A DNA stretch of 64,000 bases from Chiridota heheva (GCA_020152595.1 JAIGNY010004478.1:1-64000), one strand, 5' to 3'; positions 1 to 11,195 are shown, counted from the first letter of the stretch. Numbers and translations are program-made. The notes: a model not told the origin generated them from the sequence alone.

Positions 1-304
1 AAGAAAGTGGTCACAACAAAGACCTATGTGACCGTGGCACCCAAGAAGCTTAAAGTACCCTGTGTTAAAGTGTAGGTGTAGAGCGGACAGGCCCACAATC
101 AACATGCCTCAATTAGGCAAGTGCAGGAGAAATTCTGCAGGTAAAAGTTACCATTGCAACTACGACCTTTCAGGGCTACCAGGACAAATGCTTTCCCCAC
201 TATGCTTAGGAGCAATATTCCTCAGTAGATGTTGCAGTCTTTACAGTCCCATGTGTTCTTGTAGAGGGTGACCATGTTGGTATCATGTACCGTATGTCCT
301 GGGG
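1..304 (+). other. possible coding remnant of an unrecognised gene
   Basis: Frame 1 is open from the window edge to a TAG at 73-75. Frame 3 reads in coding style from 141 (VKVTIATTTFQGYQDKCF) and, apart from one TAG at 207-209, continues through VAVFTVPCVLVEGDHVGI up to the hAT insertion. A VPCVxV motif occurs in both stretches, which hints at a duplicated beta-rich unit. If the hAT element and one target duplication are removed, frame 3 continues into 3880 onward and soon ends at a TGA. I do not recognise the family. It could be a pseudogene, a last exon or chance. Confidence 0.25.
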
Positions 305-340
305 CAGGGTTCTAGCTACAGTGGGCGGCGCTGGGCGGGC

Positions 341-405
341 CCGCCCAGGACTCGCAATTCCCGCCCAGCACTCGGCTCTAAAAATCACTCTTCCGCCCAG
401 CACTC
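341..405 (+). promoter_or_regulatory. hAT subterminal repeats, probable transposase binding sites
   Basis: CCGCCCAGSACTC occurs three times just inside the left end (341-353, 361-373, 393-405). A related GCGCCCTGCACTC lies near the right end at 3836-3848. hAT transposases commonly bind short repeats clustered just inside the termini. Binding is inferred. Confidence 0.5.
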
Positions 406-1140
406 AAAAGTTCAATTTGGTTAATTAAATCTGTGTTTTAACAGATCTCCTTTTAATCTCGCTATATTTATGTCACCCGCTGATTTACTCACATACATTA
501 CGCACAATAAATTCCAATCAAAACAACTGAATTATGTAGGAATACAACGCAATTAAACGTAAATATTATCGTAAAATCACCTATATACGAAGCTCTTTCA
601 GTCTTTGCATATGCACTGTTTAGGTTCACGTTTTAACCGTGTGAATCAGTGCTGGCAGCTTGCCAAGTCTCTCACTTACCATACAAACAAACTTAACAAA
701 GTAAATATTATACACCCCAAGGGCCCAAGGCGTGCTTATAGACCGGTCCAAATGTAAGTAACCAATCACATTTGTTATAAACCCCATATGCATTTAACAA
801 TATAACGGACTGATCTATATTCTTGGGATTTGTGGGGGATTTGATATTGGCAAAAGTTGTCGCGTAGTTCATAGGAACATGTGCCGCTAAAGAATTATAA
901 TAATGTGTGGCTTTCGTCGAACGATACCGGGACAAAGATAAAAGCGGTAAAAAGTTTGGGCAAGATGCATAACAATGGCATTTAGAGAACAGTTTCCGGC
1001 GTGTTTGTACTATTTTGGGAGGGGGGCTTTTACAGTTGAATATCCATTATACTCTTTAGTCCCATTGCACATAAAATAATTTGTAAATTTTTCCTCCGCG
1101 AAATTGATAGGCCTCACCAAAACTGAATTTAATATGAAAC

Positions 1141-3411
1141 TTGAAGCATGTAGCAGTTATACACAGCAGGATGGCATCACAAAAAAGGGTTAAAGAATCT
1201 CAACGCAAACTTTACGATTCTTTTGGGAAGAGGAAAAGAAATGTAAACGAGGATAATGGTGCCGCAGTTGCCAATTTTGACTCTGAATCTGAAACAGCTG
1301 TTGAGCCACATTCATCGCGTGTGGAGACTAGTAAAAAAAGGAAGAAACATGCTTCTACTTTTGATTCAGACTGGAAAGTAAATCGGCCGTGTTTACTATA
1401 TATTCCTGGCTCTGGAATGTTTTGTAAATACTGTTAAAATTTTAACAAGACACCATTTGGGAGGGATACATGGAACAAAGTGGGATGTGTCAGACTACGG
1501 TTAGAAAGCATTAAGGACCACGAGGGCACTGTTGAACATCATGATTCTGTTTCCCTCCAATTACAAAGTGAGACATCTAAACATGTTGGTGAAATGATAA
1601 CAAAACCAAAGGAGATAAGTCGAGAAAACATGGTTAAAGCCTTCCAATGTCTGTATTTCTTAGCAAAAAACAACATCCCTCATACAACTAACTTTGAGAA
1701 ATTATTGGACTTGGTGACTCAGTTGGGATTAGATATCAAAGGTAAAATCTTTAAAGAAGCTAATGCAAAATACACCTCGGAAACTTCCATTCAAGAATTC
1801 CTAATGTGCATCAGTGAAGTCATTGAAGTAGAAACACTTGATGAGTTTGTCAAAATAAGTACTTCTCATTGATGATTGATGAAACCACTGACATTAGCAC
1901 AATTGAACAAATGGTTATCCATGCAAGATATGTAAATTCCAAGGGGGAAATTGTCACAAAGTTCTTAAAAATACTGGATTGTCTTCATAGCGACTCTAGC
2001 AGAGATGAGAACTTAACTTTAAATGCAGACAAAATGTGTAGCATAGTAACAAAATACATGCAGGAGAGCAAATTGCCATTTGATGGGTTAGTTGGTCTTG
2101 GGACTGATGGGGCTTCAGTTATGGTTAGGAAGCACAATGGAGCCGTCAAGAAAATAGTAGATTTTCAAATTGCAAAACAAGCTGATAATGAAAACATTGT
2201 TAAAGCATTGGGGCAACATTGTGCTGCCCATAAGTTAAACTTGGCAGCATCCAAGTCTGGAAACACATTTGCTGCCATTGCAAAGTTCAAGAAAACATTG
2301 AGTAAACTTCATGAATTCTATGCAAGAAGTGCTGTAAGGACCAAAGGACTGGAGAGTGTGCAGAAACTTCTCAGTGATTCCCTACATGCAGGATCAGATG
2401 GTGAGAGTGCAACTGGGAAAGTAAAGGATCCAAGCCCTACTAGGTGGTTAGCATTAGGAAGGTGTGCCGTGGGATTGAAGAAAATCCTCCCAAGTGTCCT
2501 TATCAGTCTCAGCAGAGAGAGTGAAGAACGAGGTGAAATTGTTGCTGCTGGACTTTACCACATGATGACTAAAATCGAATTTATTGCCATTCTCCTTCTC
2601 CTCTGTGACATCCTTCCAACTATCAACATTCTCAGTTGTTTGTTTCAAACTGAATCGATAGATTTTGCACAGGTAGAAAAGTTTAAAGAGTCAACATTGG
2701 AGGCACTTGAAGCAAAGGACAAACCTTCTTATAATGAAAACTTCAAAAAATTACTGGAAAATCTCAGCAACAATGACATCAAAGTAAATCTTACTGATGA
2801 AGAAGCTAGAAAGGCGGCACTACTAGCATTTGACACTAAGATCAAGAAACCATTTATTAACAAACTCAAAGAAAACATATTTAAAAGATTTCAAAATAAC
2901 CATGTGATGGAGGCATTTGGAAAGTTTGCTGACAAGTCATATTATGAGCCAAAGAAGGAAGCAGAATTAAGCAAGTCTGTTACTATTTTGAGTGAACAAT
3001 TTGGCCTAGATGTGGATGATGTACTGGCAGAAGTTTCAGATATTCAACATTACATTGATTCTCTTCTTCCTGCACCAGACATGCAAGAACCAACAACAAG
3101 CACAAAAACAGGCACATCCAAATTTATAGATATGCTTTTGTCACGGAAAACAGCAAGCCACATGTTTCCAAACATTTCAAAACTCGCTAAAATTTATAAC
3201 TCTTCCTCCACATACTGTTGATTGTGAGAGGGATTTCTCCAAGATGAAACTTGTGAAAAGTGATGTTAGAAACAGGATAAAGGAAGATACACTTGATTAT
3301 CTTATGCGTATTAGCATCAATGGACCCCCTCTCGACAAATTTCCATATGCGAAAGCTGTAAAGTTGTGGTCAGAGAAGAAAGAAAGAAGATACAAAGTGA
3401 GATTGACCTAA
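1141..3411 (+). pseudogene. hAT transposase (ZNF862-like type), inactivated
   Basis: A transposase-type reading region in three pieces. The first (1141-1437, with a better second Met at 1171, MASQKRVK) is rich in Lys and Arg and ends at a TAA after GMFCKYC, then continues in the same frame at 1438-1872. The second piece, after a frameshift near 1865, holds LMIDETTDIS, GLGTDGASVMV and CAAHKLNLAAS, motifs of the RNase-H-like core in ZNF862/KIAA1586-type hAT proteins. The third, after another frameshift near 3200, is the C-terminal dimerisation domain (VDCERDFSKMKLVKSDVRNR) and ends at TAA 3409-3411. One nonsense change and two frameshifts make it non-functional. The DNA-binding N-terminus is not clearly a BED finger, although a CKYC pair is present. 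Confidence 0.88.
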
Positions 3412-3871
3412 AAAACAACTTTGTACAAATGCACAAGTAAATAAAACACTGACACAGTTTTCTTTATTAATCATGAAAAAGTGAAAAGCTCTATACATGT
3501 TTGTGAAATGATATTACTTTTCATTCCTTTCATTCTCTTTATATGTACATGAAAAACTGCAGGGAAGTTAATTTTAGGGGGATTTCAGGCTTCAAAATAC
3601 CTACCTGTGTACAACACAGGATTTCTTGGAATCTTGGGGCACTACCCTGGGTTCCCTGCTAGTACTGTTGTCCCTACATTCCCACAAGGGGTAAGGAAAT
3701 TCCCCCTTTAGCATTCTGATAAAAAAAACTATATATTTATTTTTTTCGTTGACAATTTGTCAATAGAAGTGGACTAAATTTGAACAGTTCTTCATGGGAG
3801 GGGGGTCTATGAGGTCACGCCACTGATTTTCACTGGCGCCCTGCACTCAAACTTGTCTAGCTAGAACCCTG

Positions 3872-4204
3872 TCCTGGGGTACTATTCGTTCCTCCCAGCA
3901 CTGACAAACAAGTTCAAAAAGTAGTCTAGGCAGAGAAAAATTCAGAAAGAAGTCTTGCTTGTTTCGGAATTTTGTTCCTCTTCATTTCTGGTCCTTTATC
4001 TTATTTTAGTTAGTTACCACATCACATGTTTATAGCTACAACTTACAAGTGTGTGAACTTCTATAGGCCTAGGCCTACTCAGGTTTCCTACAAAATATTT
4101 TTGAATATTCCATTGTCCAAACTTCTTGCTATGATTTATGTAGGCCTAGGGCCTATAAGTTGTTGTAAACTGGTCTGAAGATAACAATAAATAAAGGCAA
4201 ATCA
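3872..4204. other. flank between hAT element and LINE copy A
   Basis: It begins with the second copy of the hAT target duplication. The reading frame of the interrupted sequence ends soon after. The stretch then holds TAGGCCTAGG-type words (about 4066-4080 and 4140-4155) and AATAAATAAA near 4187-4196, which could be a polyadenylation signal for an upstream gene. No other feature seen. Confidence 0.3.
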
Positions 4205-5137
4205 AATCAGGTGTTAGTAAGTTTAGCTTTGAAACAATTGAGACTTATACGGTAAACATTCCAATCCTTTAGTGTGTGAGGAAGAAAGAGTGTTTATATA
4301 CATTCTTTTTAGCATAGGGAACCTAAGAACCTGGCTGCTCTCCTTTGAATAGATTCAAGTTTATCCACATCGCACTGGTGATGCACCAATGATAAATCTA
4401 TATATTATCAGGGATGTCAACTTTAAAACCTGTTTAGAATCAGAGATTTCACCTTCCAAACAGCTGTACCAGTAAAACGTGAGAAGTCAAAAAAAAAGGT
4501 TTTCCAACGAAAATACGGGTCAGTTAAGATATTATGCTCATCAGGAATTTCATCACATGTGAGTGGATTATATGCTCAAGGATTTTACTACAAACGCAGG
4601 TGAGGAAATAGGGGGAAGATCAGCATGTGCTTTTAGAAACCATGGTGGTATTTGGTCAGGACCTGAGGCTTTGTTGGGGTCTAGGTTATGCAGGGACAGT
4701 AATTATAAGTTGGTTTATTTTGCTGTTGGTAAGGGAGGGAATTTGGGGGGACTGTGAAAGCACTGAAAAAATAGGACCAAAATGCCTTTGGGTTTTCGTT
4801 AAGTGAGTTTTAAGTTTATCACAGATGAAGGTGTTTCTAGCTTCTTTGAGGTTTTTATGGACAGCCTTTCTAAAGCTTTTATAGGTAGTCCAGTCATTGG
4901 CTTGTTGATTAGTCTTAGCTTTTTAAACAGTTTATGTTTTTCCTGCAGAGACGGCGTTGGATACGGGTAAACCAGGGCAGATTTAGTTTGGTTGAGGTGA
5001 ATTTGTGAGGCGTGTTTTTATCAATAATCAATTTAATTTCTTGTTCAAAGAAATTCCATTTTTCATCAACATCAATGGAGAATTAAATTGAGTATGATAT
5101 TGCAGTTTAAATTTGGTCAGGTCTTCTTTTATTCGTT

Positions 5138-5850
5138 TTATGTTAGCTTTTTCTTTAAATAGATTTTACGTTTAGGTAACTTTTTACGAGGGGAGATATT
5201 TAGGGTCAGTTCAACAATATCACGGTCACTTATACTGGGAATGACATTAGCTGAGGTAACAGCTGGTGAATTGCTAGTAAAAACAAGATCAAGGATGTTG
5301 TTATCTCTAATGGGTGACTGCACCATTTGTGTGAAATTAAATGAATTGGTCACTTCAAGGAGAATTTTGGCTGCTTCGGAGGAAGCGTTAGTTCCTAAAA
5401 TAATGTTTTGACTCCAGTCAATGTTAGGTTGGTTGAAATCACCAGCAAGAATGACATTGTTTTTGTCAGCATTTTTACCACGCTTCGGAAGGATTTTTTT
5501 AACTCAAGTAGGCTAGTGAGATCATTGTGACTGGGTCTGTAAAATATTCCTATATACATGCTCTTTTCCTTGGGAAATTGGAATTTGGTCCAAATAATTT
5601 CACAGTCAGAGTCTAATTTAGTGAGCTCAGTGAAAACCAGGTCATTTTTATTGCCTGTAATACACCCATAAGTATTTGAATTTCTATCTTTGCGAACAAC
5701 TGTATAGTTGTCCGGGAAAATTTCAGCGCTGGTAATTTCGGAATTAAGCCAGGTTTCAGTGCCAATAATGACATCTGGTCTTTTTCTTTGATAAGACTTT
5801 CCACGGAGGCCGTCTTGTTTCGAACACTCTGAAAGTTGATAACAAAGTTT
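5138..5850 (-). pseudogene. LINE copy A AP-like endonuclease, frameshifted
   Basis: Reads PDVIIGTETWLNSEI (the catalytic Glu in ETW), then FYRPSHNDL, a frameshifted DFN segment, and SISDRDIVELTL where the consensus is SDHD. The catalytic His of the SDH motif is Arg here, while copy B keeps SDHDIV. Frameshifts fall near 5640 and 5450. The domain nicks target DNA to prime reverse transcription in intact elements. Confidence 0.8.
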
Positions 5851-5989
5851 TAGAACCTTCCTTTTTTCCCTTTTGGGATTTGTTTTCAATTTGACATCAG
5901 GATGGTGGTTGAATCCCGAGTCAAGGCCAGAAGAATAATTTTGAAGTGGCTCATATGAGTTAGTACAGTTGATGGAATTGTTAGTTGAG

Positions 5990-6373
5990 AAGAAAGAATC
6001 AGAGAAGTTCATGAAGTCACAAGTGTCACACACCCAGGTACAGCTAGAATGCATGAGATCGCTGTATTTTTGAGTCGTCAATGCTACAGCACTTAGTGTG
6101 GATCCATAGATCACAATTGTCACACTGTACTGCTTTTTCGGATCTCCTACACTGGAGTCCACACAGGCCACAAGGTGCCAAACATTCCAAACAAAACCAA
6201 TCATCAGATGATGATGCAAGAGTATTGTAAGCTGCATTACTAATGCCTGCACACTTACTATGAACCCATGAGTCACAATCATCACAACAAATACCTTTCT
6301 GGTTATTTTTAACAGATTTGTTGCATTGTTTGCAAGGATATTTTGGGAGGGTCAGGATTGCTTTCAGTATCAC
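5990..6373 (-). pseudogene. LINE copy A tandem PHD zinc fingers
   Basis: The first finger reads CKQC, then CCDDCDSWVHSKC, then WFCLEC: the Cys4-His-Cys3 spacing of a PHD finger. The second begins CGLC and continues CDNCDLWIHTKCC, and its last pair (CTWVCDTC) is in another frame after a frameshift near 6060. PHD fingers in the first part of CR1-type LINEs are known and probably bind nucleic acid or chromatin. This is element-encoded, not a host gene, because the second finger recurs in copy B beside the same endonuclease. Confidence 0.8.
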
Positions 6374-6779
6374 CAGAAAGGGTAAGGAGTAAAAGGAGTA
6401 ATTTTCTCCTGCGTGAGTTGAATTTTGTCAATTTCCAACTTGATTTGTACGAATGTAATTGCCCATCGATACAAAGATAAGTTGCAAGTGAGTGATTTGA
6501 ATAATCACTAGAGCCAAACAAAACATGGTAACCAGTTCCTGGGGCGTTTAGAGGCAAATTTGATGCCTGGGATGAATGAGGTTGCGACGAATACAAGAAA
6601 TTTAGAGAGTTAGAGACTCGGGAGTATGTTAACAAGAACAGTACAGGGAAGACGAGGTTGTGAGTGAGAATGAACATGATTGATGGCAAGAAGAATGAAT
6701 ATACTTGACAAACAGGAAATACAGAATGGTAGAGCAAATAAACACTGTAATACAGAAAAGAATATGAATGGAATGACAA
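6309..6779 (-). pseudogene. LINE copy A N-terminal ORF with 2A-like motif
   Basis: A 156-residue frame. The N-terminus is very hydrophobic (aromatic-rich to about residue 55, signal-anchor-like). Near the C-terminus is a run of leucines followed by TLSGDTESNPDP (NPDP at residues 141-144, coding 6348-6359). This matches the 2A ribosome-skipping consensus DxExNPGP except that the critical glycine is aspartate (codon GAC at 6351-6353). CR1-like elements of sea urchins carry 2A-like motifs at a similar place. The frame then shifts; the PHD region follows in another frame. The substitution predicts loss of skipping. Confidence 0.75.
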
Positions 6780-7089
6780 TAAACAATAAACTTACTCAGG
6801 TCACAGTATTAATAATGTTCCAATCACCGAATAAAAAAAAGTGGAAATGGTAAAAGTACAAATAGTGTGTTAGGCTATATAACATTAGGTTCACAACTGT
6901 TACGCAAAATAACAAACACAAAAATTGCATCAAATGATAACAAAAATAAATAGACAGGCAATGAATAAGCACGAATAATCTGCAGAAACGTAAAACAATG
7001 ATATATATCCAAGTGGGGTAAAAAGAATCCACAGTTAAGAGGTAAAATATCCAATAAATAAATCTGGTTGTGGAAAATACGTCTACACT

Positions 7090-7107
7090 CAACTATGTAC
7101 GCTCTTC

Positions 7108-7138
<31 letters not shown>

Positions 7139-7801
7139 AGGGGAGGGGAAGATGGGGGGGGAGAAGGGGAGGGAGGGGGGGTGGGAATCTTCCATATATT
7201 CCTTCCAGGAGCCTACACCTTGTTCACTGACATTTAATCCGTGAAATCATGAATTTGATAAAAAAAAAAATCGAAGTTCCAGAAATATCGCGGTGCACGA
7301 GCTTTCGGGCGCACACGAACTTAGGGCCATACGTTAGGGCCTAGGCCTACGCCCTAACTGTTAGCTTAGGCTCCCGCCTAGGCTAAATACGAACCTGGGA
7401 GGACACCGAAGTCAGAAGTAACTTATTAAACTCCAAATCAATTGAATGATTAAGTTCTGAAATGATTGTAAATTTATCTCTCTTCTCCACATGAAGTTCT
7501 GCAGATCAATTCTGAATGGTTAATGGTTAGGCCTACTGCATGAATTTTGACATAACGTAGTCTGATCTCTGCAGGCGTAAAGACCAGTTTGCGCACTGGA
7601 TCGAATGTACGGTACGTGAACATCATTGGATCCAGACTTGCAAATAATGACGTCATTCACAAAAATAGAAACAAACCACTATGGCTGTATCATGTACGGT
7701 GGATTCCCAAATAACAAAATCACTTGATGAACATTGAAATCTTTGGCAATCGTTTCATAACAAACACACTCGATACAAAGCAAACGATATGTTTTCTATA
7801 C
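7090..7801. other. spacer between the two inverted LINE copies
   Basis: It starts with a poly-A/G purine tract (separate entry). The remainder has TAGGCCTA-type words around 7325-7385 and no convincing gene. The region 6790-7090, on the copy A side, is AT-rich and may be copy A 5' sequence, since copy B homology starts only at about 7802. Confidence 0.4.
7108..7185 (+). repeat. A29 run followed by G-rich purine tract
   Basis: A run of 29 A residues (7108-7136) passes straight into about 50 bases of almost pure G/A with at least five runs of four or more G. The G-rich half has clear G-quadruplex potential, and the whole tract could form a triplex. Confidence 0.9.
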
Positions 7802-7989
7802 GTCATTCCATTCATATTCTTTTCTGTATTATAGTGTTTATTTGCTCTATCTTTGCTGACATTCTTGGTTGTCGATGTTATTTGTCCTGTCTGTTATTCC
7901 GGGTCGTATTAAACGTTTTGATAGCATTTGTATATCATGTTTGGCGACCGTTGTGTGCTCTTTGTCAAGTATATTCATGTTTGGACTTG

Positions 7990-8952
7990 TGGCCAGTGGA
8001 CTCCAGTGAGAGATCCGAAAAAGCAGTACAGTGTGACAATTGTGATCTATGGATCCACACTAAGTGCTGTAGCATTGACGACTTAAAATACAGCGATCTC
8101 ATGCATTCTAGCTGTACCTGGGTGTGTGACACTTGTGACTTCATGAACTTCTCTAATTTTTCTTCTCAACTAACAATTCCATCAACTCATATGAGCCACT
8201 TCAAAATTGTTCTTCTGGCCTTGACTCGGGGTCCAACCACCATCCCGATGTCAAATTAAAAACAAATCCCAAAAGGAAAAAAAAAGGAGGGTTCTAAAAC
8301 TTCTTGTTATCAACTTTCAGAGTGTTCGAAACAAGACGGCCTCCGTGGAAAGTCTTATCAAAGAAAAAGACCCAGATGTTATTATTGGCACTGAAACCTG
8401 GCTTAATTCCGAAATTACCAGCGCTGAAATTTTCCCGGACAACTATACAGTCGTTCGCAAAGATAGAAATTCAAATGGTTATGGTGGTATATTACAGGCA
8501 ATAAAAATGACCTGGTTTTCACTGAGCTCACTAGATTAGACTCTGACTGTGAAATTATCTGGACCAAATTCCAATTTCCTAAGGAAAAGAGCATGTATAT
8601 AGGAACATTTTACAGACCCAGTCACAATGATCTCACTAGCCTACTTGAGTTGAAGAAATCCCCCCAAAAGCTTGGTAAAAATGCTGACAAAAACAATTTT
8701 ATTCTTGCCTGTGATTTCAACCAACTAAACATTGACTGGAGTCAAAACATTATTTCAGGAACTAACGCTTCCTCCGAAGCAGCCAAAATTCTTCTTGAAG
8801 TGACCAATTTATTCAATCTCACTCAAATGGTGCAGTCACCCACCAGAGATAACAACATCCTTGATCTTGTTTTTACTAACAAATCACCAGCTGTTACCTC
8901 AGCTAATGTCATTCCCGGTATAAGTGACCATGATATTGTTGGACTGACCTAA
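7990..8952 (+). pseudogene. LINE copy B PHD finger and AP-like endonuclease
   Basis: The frame holding AVQCDNCDLWIHTKCCSI and CTWVCDTCDF (second PHD finger) runs to 8259. A frameshift leads into the endonuclease: PDVIIGTETWLNSEI, FYRPSHNDL, LACDFNQLNIDW, DLVFTNKSPAV and GISDHDIVGLT, ending at a stop at 8950-8952. The catalytic Glu, the DFN Asp/Asn and the SDH motif are all kept. Frameshifts near 8260 and 8510 break it. Confidence 0.85.
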
Positions 8953-8975
8953 ATATCTCCCCTCCTCGTAAAAAG

Positions 8976-11103
8976 TTGCCTAAACGTAAAATCTATTTAA
9001 AGAAAAAAGCTAACATAAAACGAATAAAAGAAGACCTGACCAAATTTAAACTGCAATATTATACTCAATTCAATAACTCCATTGATTTTGATGAAAAATG
9101 GAATTTCTTTGAACAGGAAATTAAATTGATTATTGATAAAAACACGCCTCACAAATTCACCTCAACTAAACTAAATCTGCCCTGGTTCACCCGTATGCAA
9201 CGCCGTCTCTGCAGGAAAAAACATAAACTGTTTAAAAAAAGGTAAGACTAATCAACAAGCCAATGACTGGACTACCTATAAAAGCTTTAGGAAGGCTGTC
9301 CGTAAAAACCTCAAAGAAGCTAGAAACACCTTCATCTGTGATAAACTTAAAAACTCACTTAACGAAAACCCAAAGGCATTCTGGTCCTATATCAACAGAT
9401 TAAGAAGTAACTCTGTAGGTGTGCCTGATCTACTAAATAATGGTAAACTCTGCAGTGACAGTAAAACTAAAGCTAACATTCTAAATGTCTAAATGACCAG
9501 TTTTTCAGTGTTGTCACAGAAGAGAACACCTCCCAAATCCCTGTAACTAAACCACTCACCAACAGCAAAATAAACCAACTTATAATTACCCCAGAAGGTG
9601 TCAAAAAGCAAGTGCATAACCTAGACCCCAACAAAGCCTCAGGTCCTGACCAAATACCACCATGGTTTCTAAAAACACACGCTGATTACCTCTATGAAAT
9701 TCTAACTGATCTCTTTCAAACCTCTGTCGATAATGGTACTATCCCTAACAAGTAGAAAGAAGCAAACATATGTAGCGTTTTTAAAAAAGGTGATAAACAA
9801 AACCCAGCTAATTATAGACCTATTTCCCTCACCTGCGTTTGTAGTAAAATCCTTGAGCATATAATCCACTCACATGTGATGAAATTCCTTGATGAGCATA
9901 ATATCTTAACTGATTTACAACATGGCTTCCGTGCAAAAAGATCGACTGAAACACAACTCCCTTAACAATAAATGATATCTCTAAACAAATTGACCAAACC
10001 AGTAAAGTCTCTATGGCTATTCTTGATTTCTCAAAAGCCTTTGATAAAGTCCCACACCAGCGCCTGTTATCCAAACTTTCCGCCTATGGTATTGATGGAA
10101 ATCTCCTAGCCTGGTTGCATCATTCCTCAACAACCGCACCCAGCGTGTTGTCTGTGATGGTGAAATCTCTGATCCTAAACAGGTTTTATCCGGTGTACCA
10201 CAAGATACTGTCTTGGGTCCATTACTTTTCCTTTTATATGTAAATGACATTCCTGATAATATAAACAGCACAGTTAGACTGTTTGCTGATGACTGCCTTG
10301 TGTACAGAACAATTGATAATCCCTCTGACCAACAAATCCTCCAAGATGATCTTAACAAACTTGAACAATGGCAAAACAAATGGCAAAAGAATTTCAACCC
10401 CTCTAAATGCTACATCTTTTCAATTTCCTCTAAAAAATGCTTTAAATCACCTGTTTACATGGTTTATACCTTATGCAACCAGCCACTAAAACATGTCAAC
10501 TCCCACCCATACCTAGGTGTTGAAATTGATAATAAACTTAGATGGGATAAACATATACATAATATAACCAAGAAAGCTAATTCTGTACTTGGCCTATTAA
10601 AACGTAACCTCTAAACTGTCCCAACGACGTTAAATCCACTGCTTATAAAGCTCTAGTCAGGCCAGTACTTGAGTACGCATCTGCAGTCTGGGACCCCCCA
10701 TCACCAGTGCGATGTGGATAAACTTGAATCTATTCAAAGGAGAGCAGCCAGGTTCTGTATGGCAGAGTACTCTTATACATCTAGTGTAAAAAACATGCTT
10801 CATAAATTAGATTGGCCCCTGCTTAAAACAAGAAGATACAACACCCAGCTACATATGCTATATAAAATCAATAACAATCTTGTCGCCATCAATAAAGATG
10901 AACTTATCCCCACCGTCAGAACTAATACAAGAAATAATTATGACCTGAATTTCCAGGTTCCCTATGCTAAAAAGAATGTATATAAACACTCTTTCTTCCC
11001 TCACACACTAAAGGATTGGAATGCTTTACCGTCAGACATTGTACATGCACCATGTCTCAACTGTTTCAAAGCTAAACTTACTAACACTTGTATTGCTAAC
11101 TAG
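8976..11103 (+). pseudogene. LINE copy B reverse transcriptase, multiply interrupted
   Basis: Pieces in order: linker (8976-9245); DPNKASGPDQIPPWFLK at about 9627-9677; ANICSVFKKGDKQNPANY and RPISLTCVCSKILEHII (about 9763-9860); SMAILDFSKAFDKVPHQRL (from about 10010); LLFLLYVNDIPDNI and VRLFADDCLVYRT (10213 onward, with the FADD catalytic box); then a C-terminal region with ADKLESIQRRAARF-like wording at 10705-10750. The expected VPQGTVLG reads VPQDTVLG. Several in-frame stops and shifts (for example near 9490, 9755, 9965, 10115 and 10614) make it dead. Confidence 0.87.
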
Positions 11104-11177
11104 TTTTGTATATATTTTTTACTCATACTATTTACGCTCGGGTGGCTTTCATGTGAAGGATTTTTGCCGACTTAACC

Positions 11178-11195
11178 GATTCAGATTCAGATTCA
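11178..11195 (+). repeat. (GATTCA)3 LINE 3' tail
   Basis: Three tandem GATTCA units terminate copy B. CR1-type LINEs often end in a short tandem repeat instead of poly-A, which marks the likely 3' end here. Confidence 0.6.

Larger units (their letters stand above)
305..3871 (+). mobile_element. hAT-superfamily DNA transposon, structurally complete
   Basis: The element starts CAGGGTTCTAGCTA and ends with the inverse TAGCTAGAACCCTG. It is flanked on both sides by the 8-bp direct repeat TCCTGGGG (297-304 and 3872-3879), the target-site duplication expected of hAT elements. Inside is a single-strand transposase-like region ending in a hAT dimerisation domain, followed by an AATAAA at 3440-3445. 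Length is 3567 bp. The ends are intact while the transposase is broken, so it could move only if supplied in trans. Ends and duplication are seen directly; the superfamily call comes from the 8-bp duplication, the CAG termini and the protein. Confidence 0.92.
4205..6790 (-). mobile_element. CR1-like LINE copy A, internally deleted
   Basis: It reads on the minus strand from about 6790 (5') to 4205 (3'), and its reverse complement matches copy B (7802-11195) along most of its length. Order: hydrophobic N-terminal ORF with a 2A-like motif, two PHD fingers, an AP-type endonuclease, a linker, and the beginning and very end of the reverse transcriptase. The catalytic RT core (equivalent to about 9920-10700 of copy B) is missing and replaced by about 130 bp of unrelated sequence near 4385-4510. 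The 3' end stops short of the tail present in copy B. Several frameshifts; it cannot be autonomous. Confidence 0.85.
7802..11195 (+). mobile_element. CR1-like LINE copy B, degenerate but nearly full length
   Basis: Homology to the reverse complement of copy A starts at 7802. It contains the second PHD finger, a near-complete endonuclease, a linker, the full RT region and a 3' end finishing in three GATTCA units (11178-11195). Copy B lacks the part of copy A that holds the 2A motif and first PHD finger. At least six stops or frameshifts separate the ORF pieces. Jockey/CR1-type placement rests on the PHD plus AP-endonuclease plus RT order and the RT motifs. Confidence 0.88.

Noticed and set aside
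5990..6373. Host PHD-finger chromatin gene
   Set aside because: The second finger recurs in copy B beside the same endonuclease and RT, so it belongs to the LINE.
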